From Kiritimatiellia bacterium (GTDB lineage Bacteria; Verrucomicrobiota; Kiritimatiellia; UBA8416; YA12-FULL-48-11), in the NCBI GenBank assembly GCA_028716365.1, contig JAQUPZ010000015.1, positions 19,227 through 83,226 of the forward strand: a stretch of 64,000 nucleotides of DNA, written 5' to 3'. Numbering within the stretch: the first letter of the stretch is position 1; each line of letters opens with the position of its first letter. This document shows, piece after piece, positions 17,637 through 27,414 of this stretch. Position numbers and translations under genes: made by a program. The notes beneath the pieces are model-generated. The model did no database searches, was not told the origin of the DNA, and saw nothing but the letters and a program-made list of their open reading frames with translations.

Positions 17637-17963
17637 ATGAATACCGGACAGATGTGGGGATGGGCAGGAGGAATCTTGGGATGTATCATCGGTCTCGCGG
17701 GTGGGATATTCGGAACCTACTGTAGCATTAAGAATACAAACGGCCCAAGGGAGCGCGCCTTCATGATCAGGTCAAGCGTCGTATGTTGGATTGTCATCAT
17801 CCTTTTTCTTGGGCTGATGTTCGCTTTGCCGAGTCCATACCGTTATTTCCTTTGGATTCCGTATGCTATCCTTTTGCCGCTGGGCATAATTTTCGGCAAT
17901 CGTACTCAGCAGCGGATCAGGAAAGAGGAAGCACAAAGCCAGTCGACGGGCGGCACGCGGTAA
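17637..17963 (+). CDS. Small three-helix membrane protein, unknown
   Basis: A 108-residue protein with AGGAG eight bases before the ATG. A Gly-rich first helix (GWAGGILGCIIGLAGGIFGTY) is followed by a short loop with a basic patch (NGPRERAF). Two more helices follow (SVVCWIVIILFLGLMFAL and YFLWIPYAILLPLGIIFG) and then a polar, charged tail (RTQQRIRKEEAQ). I have no functional assignment. It follows the hydrolase by 50 bases and may share its transcript. Confidence 0.65.
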   Translation: MNTGQMWGWAGGILGCIIGLAGGIFGTYCSIKNTNGPRERAFMIRSSVVCWIVIILFLGLMFALPSPYRYFLWIPYAILLPLGIIFGNRTQQRIRKEEAQSQSTGGTR

Positions 17964-18013
17964 CCTGTGCCGTTTTGTGCTGCTTCAGTGCCTAATCGTT
18001 GACACTTCCAAAC

Positions 18014-19171
18014 CTAACGGGTTCGTTGGCGGTAACGACCGGGAGTTGAGCCGGTTTCGCGGCGGAATGCACGGGCGAAATAATGCAGGGATTTGAATCC
18101 GCTCATGTCGCTGATTCGTTTTATCGGATAATCACTTTGTGAAAGAAGTATCTTTGCCTGGTCCATTTTTACCCGCAGAATTTCTTCCTTTAATGTCCGG
18201 CCCAGGCACGCCTTGAATCTTCGTTCAAGTGTACGCCTGCACATCAGGATGTGATCAGCCACATGAGAGACATCAATGCCCTTACATGCGAATTGCCGGA
18301 TTAATCTTGCAGCCTGGACAACCTGTGCATCAGCGATTGCCAGCACGTCGGTAGATTCCCTCACCACAACCTGACTGGGCGGCACAAGTATGGTTGTATT
18401 GGGTTTTGTTCCATCGGCCATGATTCGTGCAAGGAGTGCGGCGGATTCATAACCGACACGCTGGGCATCAAGGTCAATACTGGACAGGCGCGGCCAGGCT
18501 ACGGAACAGATGACGGAATCATTGTCTACTCCAAGGACGGCAATCTGGTCAGGGACCGCGATGCCGGCATGGCGGCATGCTTCAAGCAGGGTTAACGCTT
18601 CCATGTCTGTCGCGCAGAAAATTCCTACAGGCCTGGGTAATGACTGCAGCCAATTGATCAGATCCGACTGTTGGCTTGATTCGTCATTTTTCTTCTGTGA
18701 CTGTGCGGATGCGGAATAGGTTGCGCATGGGTAACCAAATCTCTTGAGGTAGTCCACGAACGCATTTCGCCTGATCTGGAGCCACCACTCATTTCTCCGT
18801 GAAAAAAAACCAAGGTTTTTAAGGCCACGGTCAATGAGATGTTCAGCGGCCATGCGCGCAATGGCATATTCATCTACAGTAACATGAGTCTTGCAGGTTT
18901 TCGGGTTGCCGTGCAGTTCAACGAATGGCAGACCGGTTGCCTGAAGTTTCCGGGCCGCACCGGGATCGCGGATTCTCGAAATGACTCCATCAACCTTGAG
19001 CTTGCTCAGTGCCCTTACTGAAAGTTCGTGCACCCCGCGTTCCTCGAAATGGAATGACCATGGTCCATGTTCGTGGGCGTAGCGGCCTATACCTTCAACC
19101 AAATGGCGGCCGTAGACACGGGAAGTCTCAATCAGCAGTAGTATCCGTGGAATCTTCAGTTTTCTTTTCAT
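18014..19171 (-). CDS. XylR-type regulator: sugar-binding domain fused to AraC HTH
   Basis: A 385-residue regulator. Residues about 8-285 form a LacI/periplasmic-binding-like ligand domain (LLLIETSRVYGRHLVEGIGRY near the start, then FCATDMEAL, VLGVDNDSVICSV and SSIDLDAQRVG). Residues about 290-385 are an AraC/XylS helix-turn-helix pair (CRRTLERRFKACLGRTLKEE, then ISDMSGFKSLHYFARAF and the family ending GSTPGRYRQ). This domain order is that of XylR, which activates sugar-catabolic operons on binding a pentose. It is divergent from the long plus-strand run starting at 19533 and is the natural candidate to control it. The ligand is unknown. Confidence 0.88.
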   Translation of the reverse strand: MKRKLKIPRILLLIETSRVYGRHLVEGIGRYAHEHGPWSFHFEERGVHELSVRALSKLKVDGVISRIRDPGAARKLQATGLPFVELHGNPKTCKTHVTVDEYAIARMAAEHLIDRGLKNLGFFSRRNEWWLQIRRNAFVDYLKRFGYPCATYSASAQSQKKNDESSQQSDLINWLQSLPRPVGIFCATDMEALTLLEACRHAGIAVPDQIAVLGVDNDSVICSVAWPRLSSIDLDAQRVGYESAALLARIMADGTKPNTTILVPPSQVVVRESTDVLAIADAQVVQAARLIRQFACKGIDVSHVADHILMCRRTLERRFKACLGRTLKEEILRVKMDQAKILLSQSDYPIKRISDMSGFKSLHYFARAFRRETGSTPGRYRQRTR

Positions 19172-19197
19172 GACTATTCAAAGGCGGAAAATTATTC

Positions 19198-19360
19198 TTT
19201 ACCACGAAGAACACGAAGGGTTGTAGCCACGGCGTCCCGACCTCCGGAGAGTCGGGACCGTGTCTTCAAGACGCCCCGGCACACCTGCCTTCGCACGGAA
19301 GCTACGAGCATGGCACGGGCGGGGCGGCTACAGTTTGACTTCGTGATTTTCGTGGTTAAA
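19198..19360. repeat. 163-nt nested palindromic element
   Basis: Outer arms are TTTACCACGAAGAACACGAAG (21 bases, 19198-19218; key TTTACCACGAA) and its near complement ending CGTGGTTAAA at 19360. Inside them TGTAGCC (19222-19228) pairs with GGCTACA (19326-19332), and a short hairpin CCCGAC...GTCGGG sits near 19237-19256. The inner TGTAGCC/GGCTACA ends match the element at 49622-49714. It occupies the divergent promoter region between the regulator and the cupin gene; nothing else is recognised in 19172-19532 except a ribosome-binding site. Confidence 0.6.
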
Positions 19361-19532
19361 TTTATTTTCAAATGCCTGAATAAGGTAATAAACCCGGTGT
19401 CGCAAAAAGTCAAAACTTTTTCGCAAAATGTGCCATGACATCTACTATATTTATGACCATCGGGGCCAACCCCTATTCGAAACAAGCGCCGGTCAAGGTG
19501 CCAGTGTCCAGGGTTAACAAGGAGGCGGAACG

Positions 19533-20795
19533 ATGCGCGCAAAGAATGTCAAACAGCTTAAAACAATCACCCGTAACGTACGTTCACATGTGGAATCTGC
19601 GCTTGAGCAGAGCGGAGGACTGCTGAGACTGGCGCCCTGCTGGGTGCCTCGATCTTTTCTCCATCCCGGAAAGCGACTGAAACTTGATCCAAAAGACCTT
19701 TATGCCCTCGGATTGAATCGCGGCGGCATAGACGAAAGATGGTTCGGTTCAACGACCGAAGCGGCAAATGATAACAGGTTGCCGGACGAAGGACTGGGTT
19801 ACTGTGTTTTTGAAGACAGCCGGTTCACCCTCAGGGATGCGGTCAGGGACCTGGGCGCTGCAATCGTCGGGGAGAAGATTTGGAAGAAATACAGGAGATG
19901 GCCGGTATATTCCAAGTTCTTTGACAACATGGGGCCGATCCCGCATCACCTTCACCAGTCGGAGAAATTTGCGAAGCTTGTCGGATGTGAAGGCAAGCCG
20001 GAGTCATACTATTTTCCCGTTCAGCATAACAAGACCGGCAATAATTTCCCTTACACATTCTTCGGCCTGACGCCTGGAACGACAAAAGCACAGGTGCGGA
20101 AGTGCCTGGAGAACTGGAACAAAGGCGATAATGGAATACTGGACCTTTCACAGGCATACAGACTGAAGCCAGGGAGCGGCTGGCTGGTGGGGCCTGGAAT
20201 CCTTCATGCGCCCGGTTCGCTTTGCACATATGAACCGCAATGGGGATCGGACGTATTCGGCATGTACCAGTCACTTGTAGAGGGACGCGAAGTGCCGTGG
20301 TCGCTGCTGGTCAAGGATATGCCGGCCTCGAAACACAAGGATCTGGATTTCATTGTCTCGGAAATTGACTGGGACTCGAATGTGGATCCAAAATTCAAAG
20401 ACAATCATTATCTCGAGCCGATACCAGTTGCCGACACATCGGATGAAGGTTTCATGGACAAGTGGATAGTCTATGGCAAGATCAACGGAAAGCAGTTGTT
20501 TACGGCGAAGGAGCTCACGGTCAATCCGGGATGCAAGTGTACAATCAGGGATAAGGGAGCCTACAGTTTAATTACTGTGCAGGGTGAGGGTAAAATGAAT
20601 CGTTTGCGTCTGAGCAGCCCGAGCATGATAGGTTTCTATGAGTTGACCGAGGATGAAGTTTTCTGCACTGACGTTGCGGCGCGGGCCGGTGTTACATTTG
20701 AAAACACATCATCGTGTGAACCGCTGGTTATGTTGCGTTACTTCGGACCGGAAGTTAACCCGGATGCTCCGGCTGTCGGAGCTTATCGCAGGTAG
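19533..20795 (+). CDS. Cupin-type sugar isomerase (class I phosphomannose-isomerase-like)
   Basis: A 420-residue cytoplasmic protein with AAGGAGG eight bases before the ATG. A metal-site motif HHLHQSEKF near residues 137-145 matches the His-His...Glu arrangement of class I mannose-6-phosphate-isomerase cupins. A second conserved block, GPGILHAPGSLCTYEPQWGSDVFGMY near residues 226-250, contains the further His and Glu/Asp expected in that fold. The C-terminal ~120 residues form a second cupin-like sheet (CTIRDKGAYSLITVQGEG). It probably isomerises a sugar or sugar phosphate released by the downstream enzymes. It is first in the plus-strand run that continues to 32765. Confidence 0.75.
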   Translation: MRAKNVKQLKTITRNVRSHVESALEQSGGLLRLAPCWVPRSFLHPGKRLKLDPKDLYALGLNRGGIDERWFGSTTEAANDNRLPDEGLGYCVFEDSRFTLRDAVRDLGAAIVGEKIWKKYRRWPVYSKFFDNMGPIPHHLHQSEKFAKLVGCEGKPESYYFPVQHNKTGNNFPYTFFGLTPGTTKAQVRKCLENWNKGDNGILDLSQAYRLKPGSGWLVGPGILHAPGSLCTYEPQWGSDVFGMYQSLVEGREVPWSLLVKDMPASKHKDLDFIVSEIDWDSNVDPKFKDNHYLEPIPVADTSDEGFMDKWIVYGKINGKQLFTAKELTVNPGCKCTIRDKGAYSLITVQGEGKMNRLRLSSPSMIGFYELTEDEVFCTDVAARAGVTFENTSSCEPLVMLRYFGPEVNPDAPAVGAYRR

Positions 20796-20858
20796 ACGGA
20801 AAACCTGTATCGTTTGTTCATGGTCGTGAGATAAAAAAGTCTGAAAGGAGAAAGTGCT

Positions 20859-21902
20859 ATGAGTAAGTCGCAAAATAACTTCCCAAAACTTCACAATGCA
20901 GCGTGGCCTGGACTTGTTGGTAAGGGCAGCCCGGGAGCGGACCCAGTTATCGGTCTGGACAAGATGATCGAACTGACCGCAAATGCAAATGTTGACGGTG
21001 TCAGGTTTGATGGCATCGACCTTTTCCTCAGTGATCCGCATATCAGCATAGATATCGATGATGACGGAATCAAGAAACTGGCGGAAAAGCTGAAAGCCAA
21101 AAAGCTGGTGGCTGGTTCTCTTGTTGCGCCTGTCTGGGGAGGGTCTGCAATGGATAGCGCGGAAAAGCGTGCAACATTTATTGATATGGTACGTAAGGCC
21201 TGCCGTATCGGCAAAAAGCTGCGTGAAATTGGTATCCGTCCTTACGGGGTCATCCGCATCGATTCATCGAGCAGTCCCGCTGACTGGTCGAAGGATCCGG
21301 AAGGTAATACAAAAAAAATCGCAGCAACGTTCCGTGAAGCCTGTACTGTTGCTGAAGGTTCTGGCGAGCGCCTGGCCGCAGAAGGTGAAATCTGCTGGGG
21401 TGGAATGCATTCATGGCGGCAGATGGTCAAGTTGCTGGAGCTGGTTGACCGCAAGGCCACGCTGGGATTCCAGGCCGATATGGCTCACACGTTACTCTAT
21501 GTGATGGGTTATAATGCGCCTGAGGATGCACTCCTGCCTGCCAATTATGACTGGAAAGACAAGTCCAAGCTGGACGAGGCGCTCAAGAAATTGACCGCAG
21601 CTTTAAGGCCGTGGACCATCGACATGCACATAGCACAAAATGATGCCACGGTTAAGGGGTCGGGTTCTCATGATAAGACCGGCCGTCACTGCCTGGCCAC
21701 GGATCCGAACGGCAAGCTGGATATTCCCAAGCATGCTGGTTTCTGGCTGCGCGACGAAAAGGGTAAATTAACAAAAGCCTTCCGCCACGTTTGCTGGGAT
21801 GGATGCATGTTTCCTAATGAAGTAATGATGAAGCCACAGACATGGAACGATATCCTGCGTGCCATGATTGCAGTCCGTGACGCGCATGGCTGGCGTGAAT
21901 GA
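20859..21902 (+). CDS. TIM-barrel sugar isomerase/epimerase-like protein
   Basis: A 347-residue protein without a signal peptide; GAAAGGAG precedes the ATG. It reads as a xylose-isomerase/AP-endonuclease-2-type TIM barrel: VDGVRFDGIDLFLSD near residue 50, LREIGIRPYGVIRIDSS near 125, ERLAAEGEICWGGMHSW near 170, and TIDMHIAQND near 250. Acidic and His residues at barrel ends could bind a metal, but I cannot align the ligands with certainty. In the known bacterial 3-keto-glycoside route, proteins of this superfamily act next to DUF1080 proteins and Gfo/Idh/MocA dehydrogenases, which is the neighbourhood seen here. Confidence 0.7.
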   Translation: MSKSQNNFPKLHNAAWPGLVGKGSPGADPVIGLDKMIELTANANVDGVRFDGIDLFLSDPHISIDIDDDGIKKLAEKLKAKKLVAGSLVAPVWGGSAMDSAEKRATFIDMVRKACRIGKKLREIGIRPYGVIRIDSSSSPADWSKDPEGNTKKIAATFREACTVAEGSGERLAAEGEICWGGMHSWRQMVKLLELVDRKATLGFQADMAHTLLYVMGYNAPEDALLPANYDWKDKSKLDEALKKLTAALRPWTIDMHIAQNDATVKGSGSHDKTGRHCLATDPNGKLDIPKHAGFWLRDEKGKLTKAFRHVCWDGCMFPNEVMMKPQTWNDILRAMIAVRDAHGWRE

Positions 21903-22072
21903 CGCCATGTGATTTCCTGAAAGTTTTTCAATAGAAGGCTGAAATGGTTTTCTGCCAAAGGCAGAAGAAAACGGGATTGTCTGGTTTCGGTATGAATCAG
22001 CCGGCCATCACGATAATATATGGGCAATTAGTATTGTGCCTCCGTTGAGGTACCACAACAAAAGGTGAATTC

Positions 22073-23362
22073 ATGAAAGAAAATTCAGCAAAATCAGCAA
22101 TAACCCGTCGGCAGTTTCTAAAAAAGACTGTGATTGCAAGTGCGGCTGTAGCTGTGCCGTATATTATTCCTGCCTCGGCGCTGGGCAAAGATGGTGCAGT
22201 GGCGCCAAGCGAGCAGATTGGCCTGGGTGCCATTGGTATCGGCGGCAGGGGCTCATACGACCTGGGCTGTATGCTCAAGGAAACGGATGTCCACTGCATC
22301 GCGGTTTGCGATGCACGTAGAGAGCGGCGTGAAGCTGCCAAGAACAAGGTTGACGCCGAATATCGGAACCAGGATTGCGTGATGTACTGTGATTTGCGTG
22401 AATTACTGGCACGTCCGGACATCGATGCAGTATTGATCGCCACCGGTCCAAACTGGCATGCACTGGCATCAATGATGGCGGCAAAGGCCGGCAAGGACGT
22501 GTATTGCGAAAAACCCTGTACAAAAAATATTGCTGACAGCCTGTCTCTGGCCGATGTTTTTCGCAGGACAGGCCGCGTCTTCCAGGGCGGTATGCAGAGG
22601 CGAAGCCTTCCCAATTTTGCATTTGCCGTGGAGTTGGCCCATCGCGGGAAACTGGGCCAACTTCGCACGCTCCACGCGCATCCGGCTGGATTGAAGACAA
22701 GTATAAGCGGATGGGCTCCGGAAGGCCAGGACCCCGGGAAGGAAGAAGCTGACTGGGACATGTATCTCGGGCCGGCGGCGTGGCGGCCTTTCAGCACGAG
22801 TTCCCTCCACCGCGGAGGCAGTTTTGAAAAGGGCGGCGGAATGGTGGGTGGCGGTTGCCTCGAATGGGGTTCCCATTGCATTGATCAGTGCCAGTGGGCT
22901 AATAATACGGATGATACGGCAGCAGTGGAGTACTGGCCGGAAGGTAATCAGCTTTGTGCCCTGTACGCCAATGGGGTCAAGCTGGTCATACGCAACGATG
23001 GATGGTTGAATTCCGGTTCATGTCCCGTGCGTTATGAGGGAGATACCGCCTGGGTGGAAACCGGTGATTGCGGGGACCTCTTCGCCAGTTCGATGGAACT
23101 GATCGGCGGTAAGCGTCCGAGAATACCGGGTTATCCGGCGAACCTGCATATCCGCGATTTCTTCGATTGTGTTCGATCGCGAAACCAGCCGCGCGCCAAC
23201 GCTAGAGTGGCTTGCCAGTCGCACATCGTGTGCCACGCCGCCAATATTGCCCAATTCCTCAACAGGAAAGTCAAATACGATCCTGTGAAGAATGAGTTCA
23301 TTGGCGATGAAGAAGCCAACCGGCTGCGTTCCGAAGCAATGCGCGAACCATGGAGGATATAA
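22073..23362 (+). CDS. Tat-exported Gfo/Idh/MocA oxidoreductase, paralog A
   Basis: A 429-residue protein. Twin-arginine signal TRRQFLKKT at residues 11-19, hydrophobic to IIPASALG. Rossmann glycines are in GAIGIGGRG at 52-60, the EKP motif is at 146-148 (YCEKPCTKN), and there is a C-terminal sheet domain with WDMYLGPAAWRPF and GGCLEWGSHCID. The signal sequence and the block GAVAPSEQIGLG are nearly shared with the two other exported paralogs at 26057 and 29440. It ends with NRLRSEAMREPW, again shared by all three. The next gene's ribosome-binding site lies inside its last codons, so the two are translationally close. Expected role: oxidation or reduction of a sugar carbon, probably C3, in the periplasm. 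Confidence 0.9.
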   Translation: MKENSAKSAITRRQFLKKTVIASAAVAVPYIIPASALGKDGAVAPSEQIGLGAIGIGGRGSYDLGCMLKETDVHCIAVCDARRERREAAKNKVDAEYRNQDCVMYCDLRELLARPDIDAVLIATGPNWHALASMMAAKAGKDVYCEKPCTKNIADSLSLADVFRRTGRVFQGGMQRRSLPNFAFAVELAHRGKLGQLRTLHAHPAGLKTSISGWAPEGQDPGKEEADWDMYLGPAAWRPFSTSSLHRGGSFEKGGGMVGGGCLEWGSHCIDQCQWANNTDDTAAVEYWPEGNQLCALYANGVKLVIRNDGWLNSGSCPVRYEGDTAWVETGDCGDLFASSMELIGGKRPRIPGYPANLHIRDFFDCVRSRNQPRANARVACQSHIVCHAANIAQFLNRKVKYDPVKNEFIGDEEANRLRSEAMREPWRI

Positions 23363-23364
23363 TC

Positions 23365-25329
23365 ATGCAGAAGATAAATTTTTCTAAAACATATGCAGGC
23401 ATGATGTCCATTATGGTTGGCGTGATAATCGCTTTGCAAAACAATACGTTTGCAGCTGACTATAATCCGGCCGAGGACAGTGAAAGCAAGTTGATTGCAG
23501 TTCTTCAATCTGATGCACAGCCACAGGACAAGGCAATAGCATGCAAGAAGTTGGCCATTTGCGGTACAAAGGCGGCTGTTCCGGCCTTGGCCGTACTTTT
23601 GTCCGACGAGAAACTGGCGTCGTGGGCGAGAATCGGTCTTGAATCAATTCCAAATCGTGCCGTGGATGAGGCGTTACGGAATGCAATGGATAAACTGCAG
23701 GGTAAATTGCTGATAGGAGTGATCAACTCGATCAGCCGCCGTGGTGACACCAAGGCTGTCAAAAGTATCATACAGAAAACAAAAGACACCGACGTCGAGG
23801 TAGCGTCAGCGGCGATTGAGGCCCTCGGCTGTATTGGTGGTAATAAGGCAATCGAGACACTGGAACAAATGTTGGGTAACGCAACTCAGGTGACACTGCC
23901 TGTTGTTTGTGGAGCATGTCTGAGGTGTGCGGACAGTTTGGTCATCCGGAATAAACATAGCAAGGCAGCGAAACTGTGTGAACTTGTACTCAATACTCAG
24001 GCACCGCGTTACATCCGGATGGAGGCGATGCGTAATCTTATTATTGCCCGGCAGGATTCGGGCATTTCCCTGCTGATAGAACAGCTCAAAGGTAATGACG
24101 CCGGAATGACCGCGGTTGCAATGGGTCTGGCGCATACGATGCCGGGTGAGAAACTGACAGGGGCTCTTGTTTCGGAAGTCGGCAAGCTGCCGCCCGAAAA
24201 ACAGGTGTACGTCATCGATGCACTGGGTTGCCGTCTTGATAAATCGATTGCGCCGGCATTGTTTGGGTTGACCAAGAGCTCGTCCACAAACGTATGCATT
24301 GCGGCGATCAACGCCCTGTCAAAACTGGGTGATGCCTCGGCGTTGCCCTTGCTTGTCGATATCGCCGTATCGGGGGAAAGTGAAATCACAATGGCGGCCC
24401 AATCCGGCATCGTGGCATTTCGTTCCGCGGAAGCGGATGCGGCGAGCGTGGGATTGTTGACGTCGAGAGACGCCGCGAGCCGGGTTGTTGGGGCCGATAT
24501 TATAAACAGGCGCGGAATGGCGACCGCAATGCCCGCGGTTTTAAAGGTGGCAATGAACGATCCTGATGAGAATGTCCGCGTTGCATGCATCAATGTTCTG
24601 CGCGAATTGGGAAGGCTTGAGAATCTGCAGCTTATGGTTGAAATTCTCGTGAAGAACAGGTCATCCGCGGAGGCGCAGGCAGTTGAAAAAGCGATGGCAA
24701 CAATCTGCGGCAGGCAGACGGACATGACCGTCTGTGCCGACAGTTTAATCACCGGTATTTCACGGGCGCAGCCGGCCCAGAAGTGTACATTACTGCGCAT
24801 TCTGCGTTCAGTCGGTGGTCCGAAGTCTCTGCAGGCAATACGTGCGGCAATGTCGGACTCAAACGCTGAAGTGAAGGATACGGCAACCAGGTTGATTTGT
24901 GACTGGAACACGGTTGAAGCGGCTCCCGACCTGCTGGCACTGGCTAAGAATTCGCCCAATGCAACGTACAAGATTCTTGCGTTGCGCGGATACATAAGGG
25001 TGAGCGGCGACAAGAACGTTACGGCAGTCCAGCGATTGGCGATGTGCAAGGAGGCGTCTGTCATGGTGCAGAGAGATGAAGAGAAAAAGATATTGCTTGG
25101 CGCCCTTGCGAATTGTACGGATGCGGAGTCGTTTGCCATGGCGGCGGCGCATCTTGATACCGCGGCACTCAAGGATGAGGCATGTCTTGCAACGGTTGCG
25201 ATAGCCGAGAATATTGTAAAAGATAAGCCGGATGCCGTTCGTTCAGTAATGGAGAAAGTTGTCAGTACGAGCAAGGATAAGAAGCTGATTGCCAGGGCCA
25301 GAAGTGTCATGGCAAAGGCGAAAAAATAG
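23365..25329 (+). CDS. Secreted HEAT-repeat protein A
   Basis: Start at ATG 23365, with GGAGG inside the end of the preceding gene; it begins two bases after that stop. The protein is 654 residues. The signal peptide is residues 10-31 (GMMSIMVGVIIALQNNTFAA). The rest is a long solenoid of HEAT/PBS-lyase-type helical pairs of about 31-38 residues, for example LAICGTKAAVPALAVLLSD, AIEALGCIGGNKAIETLEQM and INALSKLGDASALPLLVDI. There are no catalytic motifs. Such solenoids normally bind other proteins. Its place between a dehydrogenase and a DUF1080 gene, repeated in the next cassette, suggests a scaffold for exported enzymes; that is inference. Confidence 0.85.
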   Translation: MQKINFSKTYAGMMSIMVGVIIALQNNTFAADYNPAEDSESKLIAVLQSDAQPQDKAIACKKLAICGTKAAVPALAVLLSDEKLASWARIGLESIPNRAVDEALRNAMDKLQGKLLIGVINSISRRGDTKAVKSIIQKTKDTDVEVASAAIEALGCIGGNKAIETLEQMLGNATQVTLPVVCGACLRCADSLVIRNKHSKAAKLCELVLNTQAPRYIRMEAMRNLIIARQDSGISLLIEQLKGNDAGMTAVAMGLAHTMPGEKLTGALVSEVGKLPPEKQVYVIDALGCRLDKSIAPALFGLTKSSSTNVCIAAINALSKLGDASALPLLVDIAVSGESEITMAAQSGIVAFRSAEADAASVGLLTSRDAASRVVGADIINRRGMATAMPAVLKVAMNDPDENVRVACINVLRELGRLENLQLMVEILVKNRSSAEAQAVEKAMATICGRQTDMTVCADSLITGISRAQPAQKCTLLRILRSVGGPKSLQAIRAAMSDSNAEVKDTATRLICDWNTVEAAPDLLALAKNSPNATYKILALRGYIRVSGDKNVTAVQRLAMCKEASVMVQRDEEKKILLGALANCTDAESFAMAAAHLDTAALKDEACLATVAIAENIVKDKPDAVRSVMEKVVSTSKDKKLIARARSVMAKAKK

Positions 25330-25347
25330 CGACAACAGGAGAAGTTG

Positions 25348-26010
25348 ATGAAACAGGCATGGTTGGTGTCGGCCTTGACGCTGTTCAGCGGTATCGCAGT
25401 TGCGCAGGAACGAGCCATCTTCAATGGCAAGGACCTGACGGGCTGGGATAATGCACCGGGCTGGTGGACCGTCGAAGACGGTGCGCTTACGGCGGAGAGT
25501 ACAACTGAGAAGCCCTGCAAAAAATGTAACTACCTGATCTGGAAAGATGGCCAGCCGGCCGATTTCGAACTGACCTGTGATTTCAAGTTGAGTGCCTTTG
25601 CCAATTCAGGGATACAGATCCGGTCAGAACGCAGACCTAACTGGGACACTTACGGTTATCAGGCCGATATGACCGGGAACGGCGGCATTGTCGGTTTTGT
25701 TTATCATCATAAACGCGGCTTAATTGCCGCGCGTGGCGAAAAGGTGACGATCACGGCAGATGGCAAAAAAGAGGTCCAGAAATTCGGGGATGCTGCTGAA
25801 TTGCTGAAAAACTTCAAAAAGGATGATTGGAACAAATACAGGATTGTCTGCCATGGTCCGGAAATAACGTTGTATATCAATGATGTGATGATGTGTCAGA
25901 TCACGGACAATGAGACGAAGCAGACTTCTGGTATTATTGCATTACAGATGCACCCTGGTCCGCCGATGAAAGTTCAGTTCAAAAACATCAAACTTAAAGA
26001 ACTTAAATAA
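25348..26010 (+). CDS. Secreted DUF1080 / 3-keto-disaccharide hydrolase-type protein
   Basis: A 220-residue protein from ATG 25348, with AGGAG upstream. A signal peptide is at residues 1-20 (LVSALTLFSGIAVAQ). The mature part is one concanavalin-like beta-sandwich: IFNGKDLTGWDN at its start, FANSGIQIRSE near residue 90 and the terminal PGPPMKVQFKNIKLKEL, all diagnostic for DUF1080 (PF06439). Family members act on 3-keto-glycosides, by hydrolysis or elimination, after oxidation by Gfo/Idh/MocA dehydrogenases. It starts 18 bases after the HEAT gene and 46 bases before the next dehydrogenase. Confidence 0.9.
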   Translation: MKQAWLVSALTLFSGIAVAQERAIFNGKDLTGWDNAPGWWTVEDGALTAESTTEKPCKKCNYLIWKDGQPADFELTCDFKLSAFANSGIQIRSERRPNWDTYGYQADMTGNGGIVGFVYHHKRGLIAARGEKVTITADGKKEVQKFGDAAELLKNFKKDDWNKYRIVCHGPEITLYINDVMMCQITDNETKQTSGIIALQMHPGPPMKVQFKNIKLKELK

Positions 26011-26056
26011 TAGTATTGCGCTTCCATAGAGGCGTTATAATACAGGAGATGAATAC

Positions 26057-27379
26057 ATGAAAAATAATGTTTCGAAATCATCGATTACAAGGCGGCAGTT
26101 TCTTGCAAAAGCCGCCATGGCAGGTGGTGCAATTGCACTCCCTTGTTTTATCCCCGCATCGGCACTTGGTCGCAACGGTGCGGTACCTCCAAGCGAACGT
26201 ATCCTGATGGGAGGAATAGGAATCAGAGGCCGTGGTACCGGCGATTTGAAGTGGATGATGGCTGAATCCGATGTCCAATTTGTTGCAATCTGTGACATAA
26301 GGAAGGACCGTCGTGAAGCTGTTAAGCAGATGATCGACGATAAGTATGGCACCAAGGATTGTACGATGCACAGGGACATCCGTGAGTTCCTGGCCGAGCG
26401 GACTGATATTGATGCGGTATTGATTGCAACTGGCGACCGGTGGCATGCATTGGCATCAGTACTTGCCATGAGAGCCGGGAAAGATGTTTATTCAGAGAAA
26501 CCGTCATGTATGACTATTGCGGAAGGTCAGGCAGTGGTTGAGACAGCGCGAAGGTATGGTCGTGTGTATCAGACAGGCACCCAGCGGCTCAGCGAAGCGA
26601 ATCACGTGTTTGCAATTGAAATGGCACTCTCCGGTCGCCTTGGCAAAGTGCACACTGCATATGCCCACATCGCCCCGTGGGATGCGGCCATAATGAAGAA
26701 CGACTGGCGCCCTGCGGAACCTGAGCCACCCAAAGATGAAGTGGACTGGGATGCATGGCTTGGCCCATGTCCATGGCGGCCATATAACGCCAGTTATGTC
26801 GCTGGAGGCTGGCGCGGCTATTATGATTTTCACACAAGTTGTATAGGCGAGTGGGGCGCCCACACCTTTGCCCAGGCACAGGCGGGTATAGGTATGTTGG
26901 ATACATCGCCGGTAAAATACGAGTATGTGGACAATCCTACCGCTGACGGCATGGTCACCACTTTTGCCAATGGCGTAAAAATGGTCCTGTCCAGAGGTGA
27001 CAAGTACTGGCATGGTTCCTGTGGCGAGCGGTTTGATGGTCCTGAGGGATGGGTCGCCGCAGCTGACGGCTATTCAAAACCTGATGCCTCGTCGCCTGCG
27101 CTTCTGGCTGAATTCAAGAAAGTGGTTGGCGAATACATGGCCAGGACACAACGTCCAATGAACCATGCGCGTAATTACCTGGATTGTGTTAAAACCCGCC
27201 GTTTAACAGTAGCCAATCCGGAGGTCATGTACCGGTCGATGTCGACCGTGCATGCCGCTAACATCTGCATGTGGCTGAAACGGGATCTCAAGTTCGATCC
27301 GGACAAGGCGGAATTTATCAACGACCCTGAGGCAAACCGTCTGCGTTCGCGTGCGATGCGTGCACCGTGGACTTTCTAA
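26057..27379 (+). CDS. Tat-exported Gfo/Idh/MocA oxidoreductase, paralog B
   Basis: A 440-residue protein with the twin-arginine signal TRRQFLAKA at residues 11-19. Rossmann glycines are in GGIGIRGRG at 52-60 and EKP at 147-149 (YSEKPSCMT). The C-terminal domain has WDAWLGPCPWRPYNASY and GEWGAHTFAQAQAG. A conserved stretch RVYQTGTQRLSEANHVFAIE is identical in the paralog at 29440 but not at 22073, so B and C are the closer pair. GAGATG-type spacing after ACAGGAG gives a good start. The protein is expected in the periplasm with NAD(P) bound. It is followed by the second HEAT gene. Confidence 0.9.
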   Translation: MKNNVSKSSITRRQFLAKAAMAGGAIALPCFIPASALGRNGAVPPSERILMGGIGIRGRGTGDLKWMMAESDVQFVAICDIRKDRREAVKQMIDDKYGTKDCTMHRDIREFLAERTDIDAVLIATGDRWHALASVLAMRAGKDVYSEKPSCMTIAEGQAVVETARRYGRVYQTGTQRLSEANHVFAIEMALSGRLGKVHTAYAHIAPWDAAIMKNDWRPAEPEPPKDEVDWDAWLGPCPWRPYNASYVAGGWRGYYDFHTSCIGEWGAHTFAQAQAGIGMLDTSPVKYEYVDNPTADGMVTTFANGVKMVLSRGDKYWHGSCGERFDGPEGWVAAADGYSKPDASSPALLAEFKKVVGEYMARTQRPMNHARNYLDCVKTRRLTVANPEVMYRSMSTVHAANICMWLKRDLKFDPDKAEFINDPEANRLRSRAMRAPWTF

Positions 27380-27414
27380 CAAACAATTAAATAAACCAGA
27401 AAGGAAAATTCGTC

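Noticed and set aside
24009..25520. A 503-codon open frame on the minus strand
   Set aside because: It lies wholly antisense to the HEAT-repeat gene and the start of the DUF1080 gene, and its translation is Ala/Ser-rich low-complexity sequence. It is a by-product of the codon pattern of the real genes.
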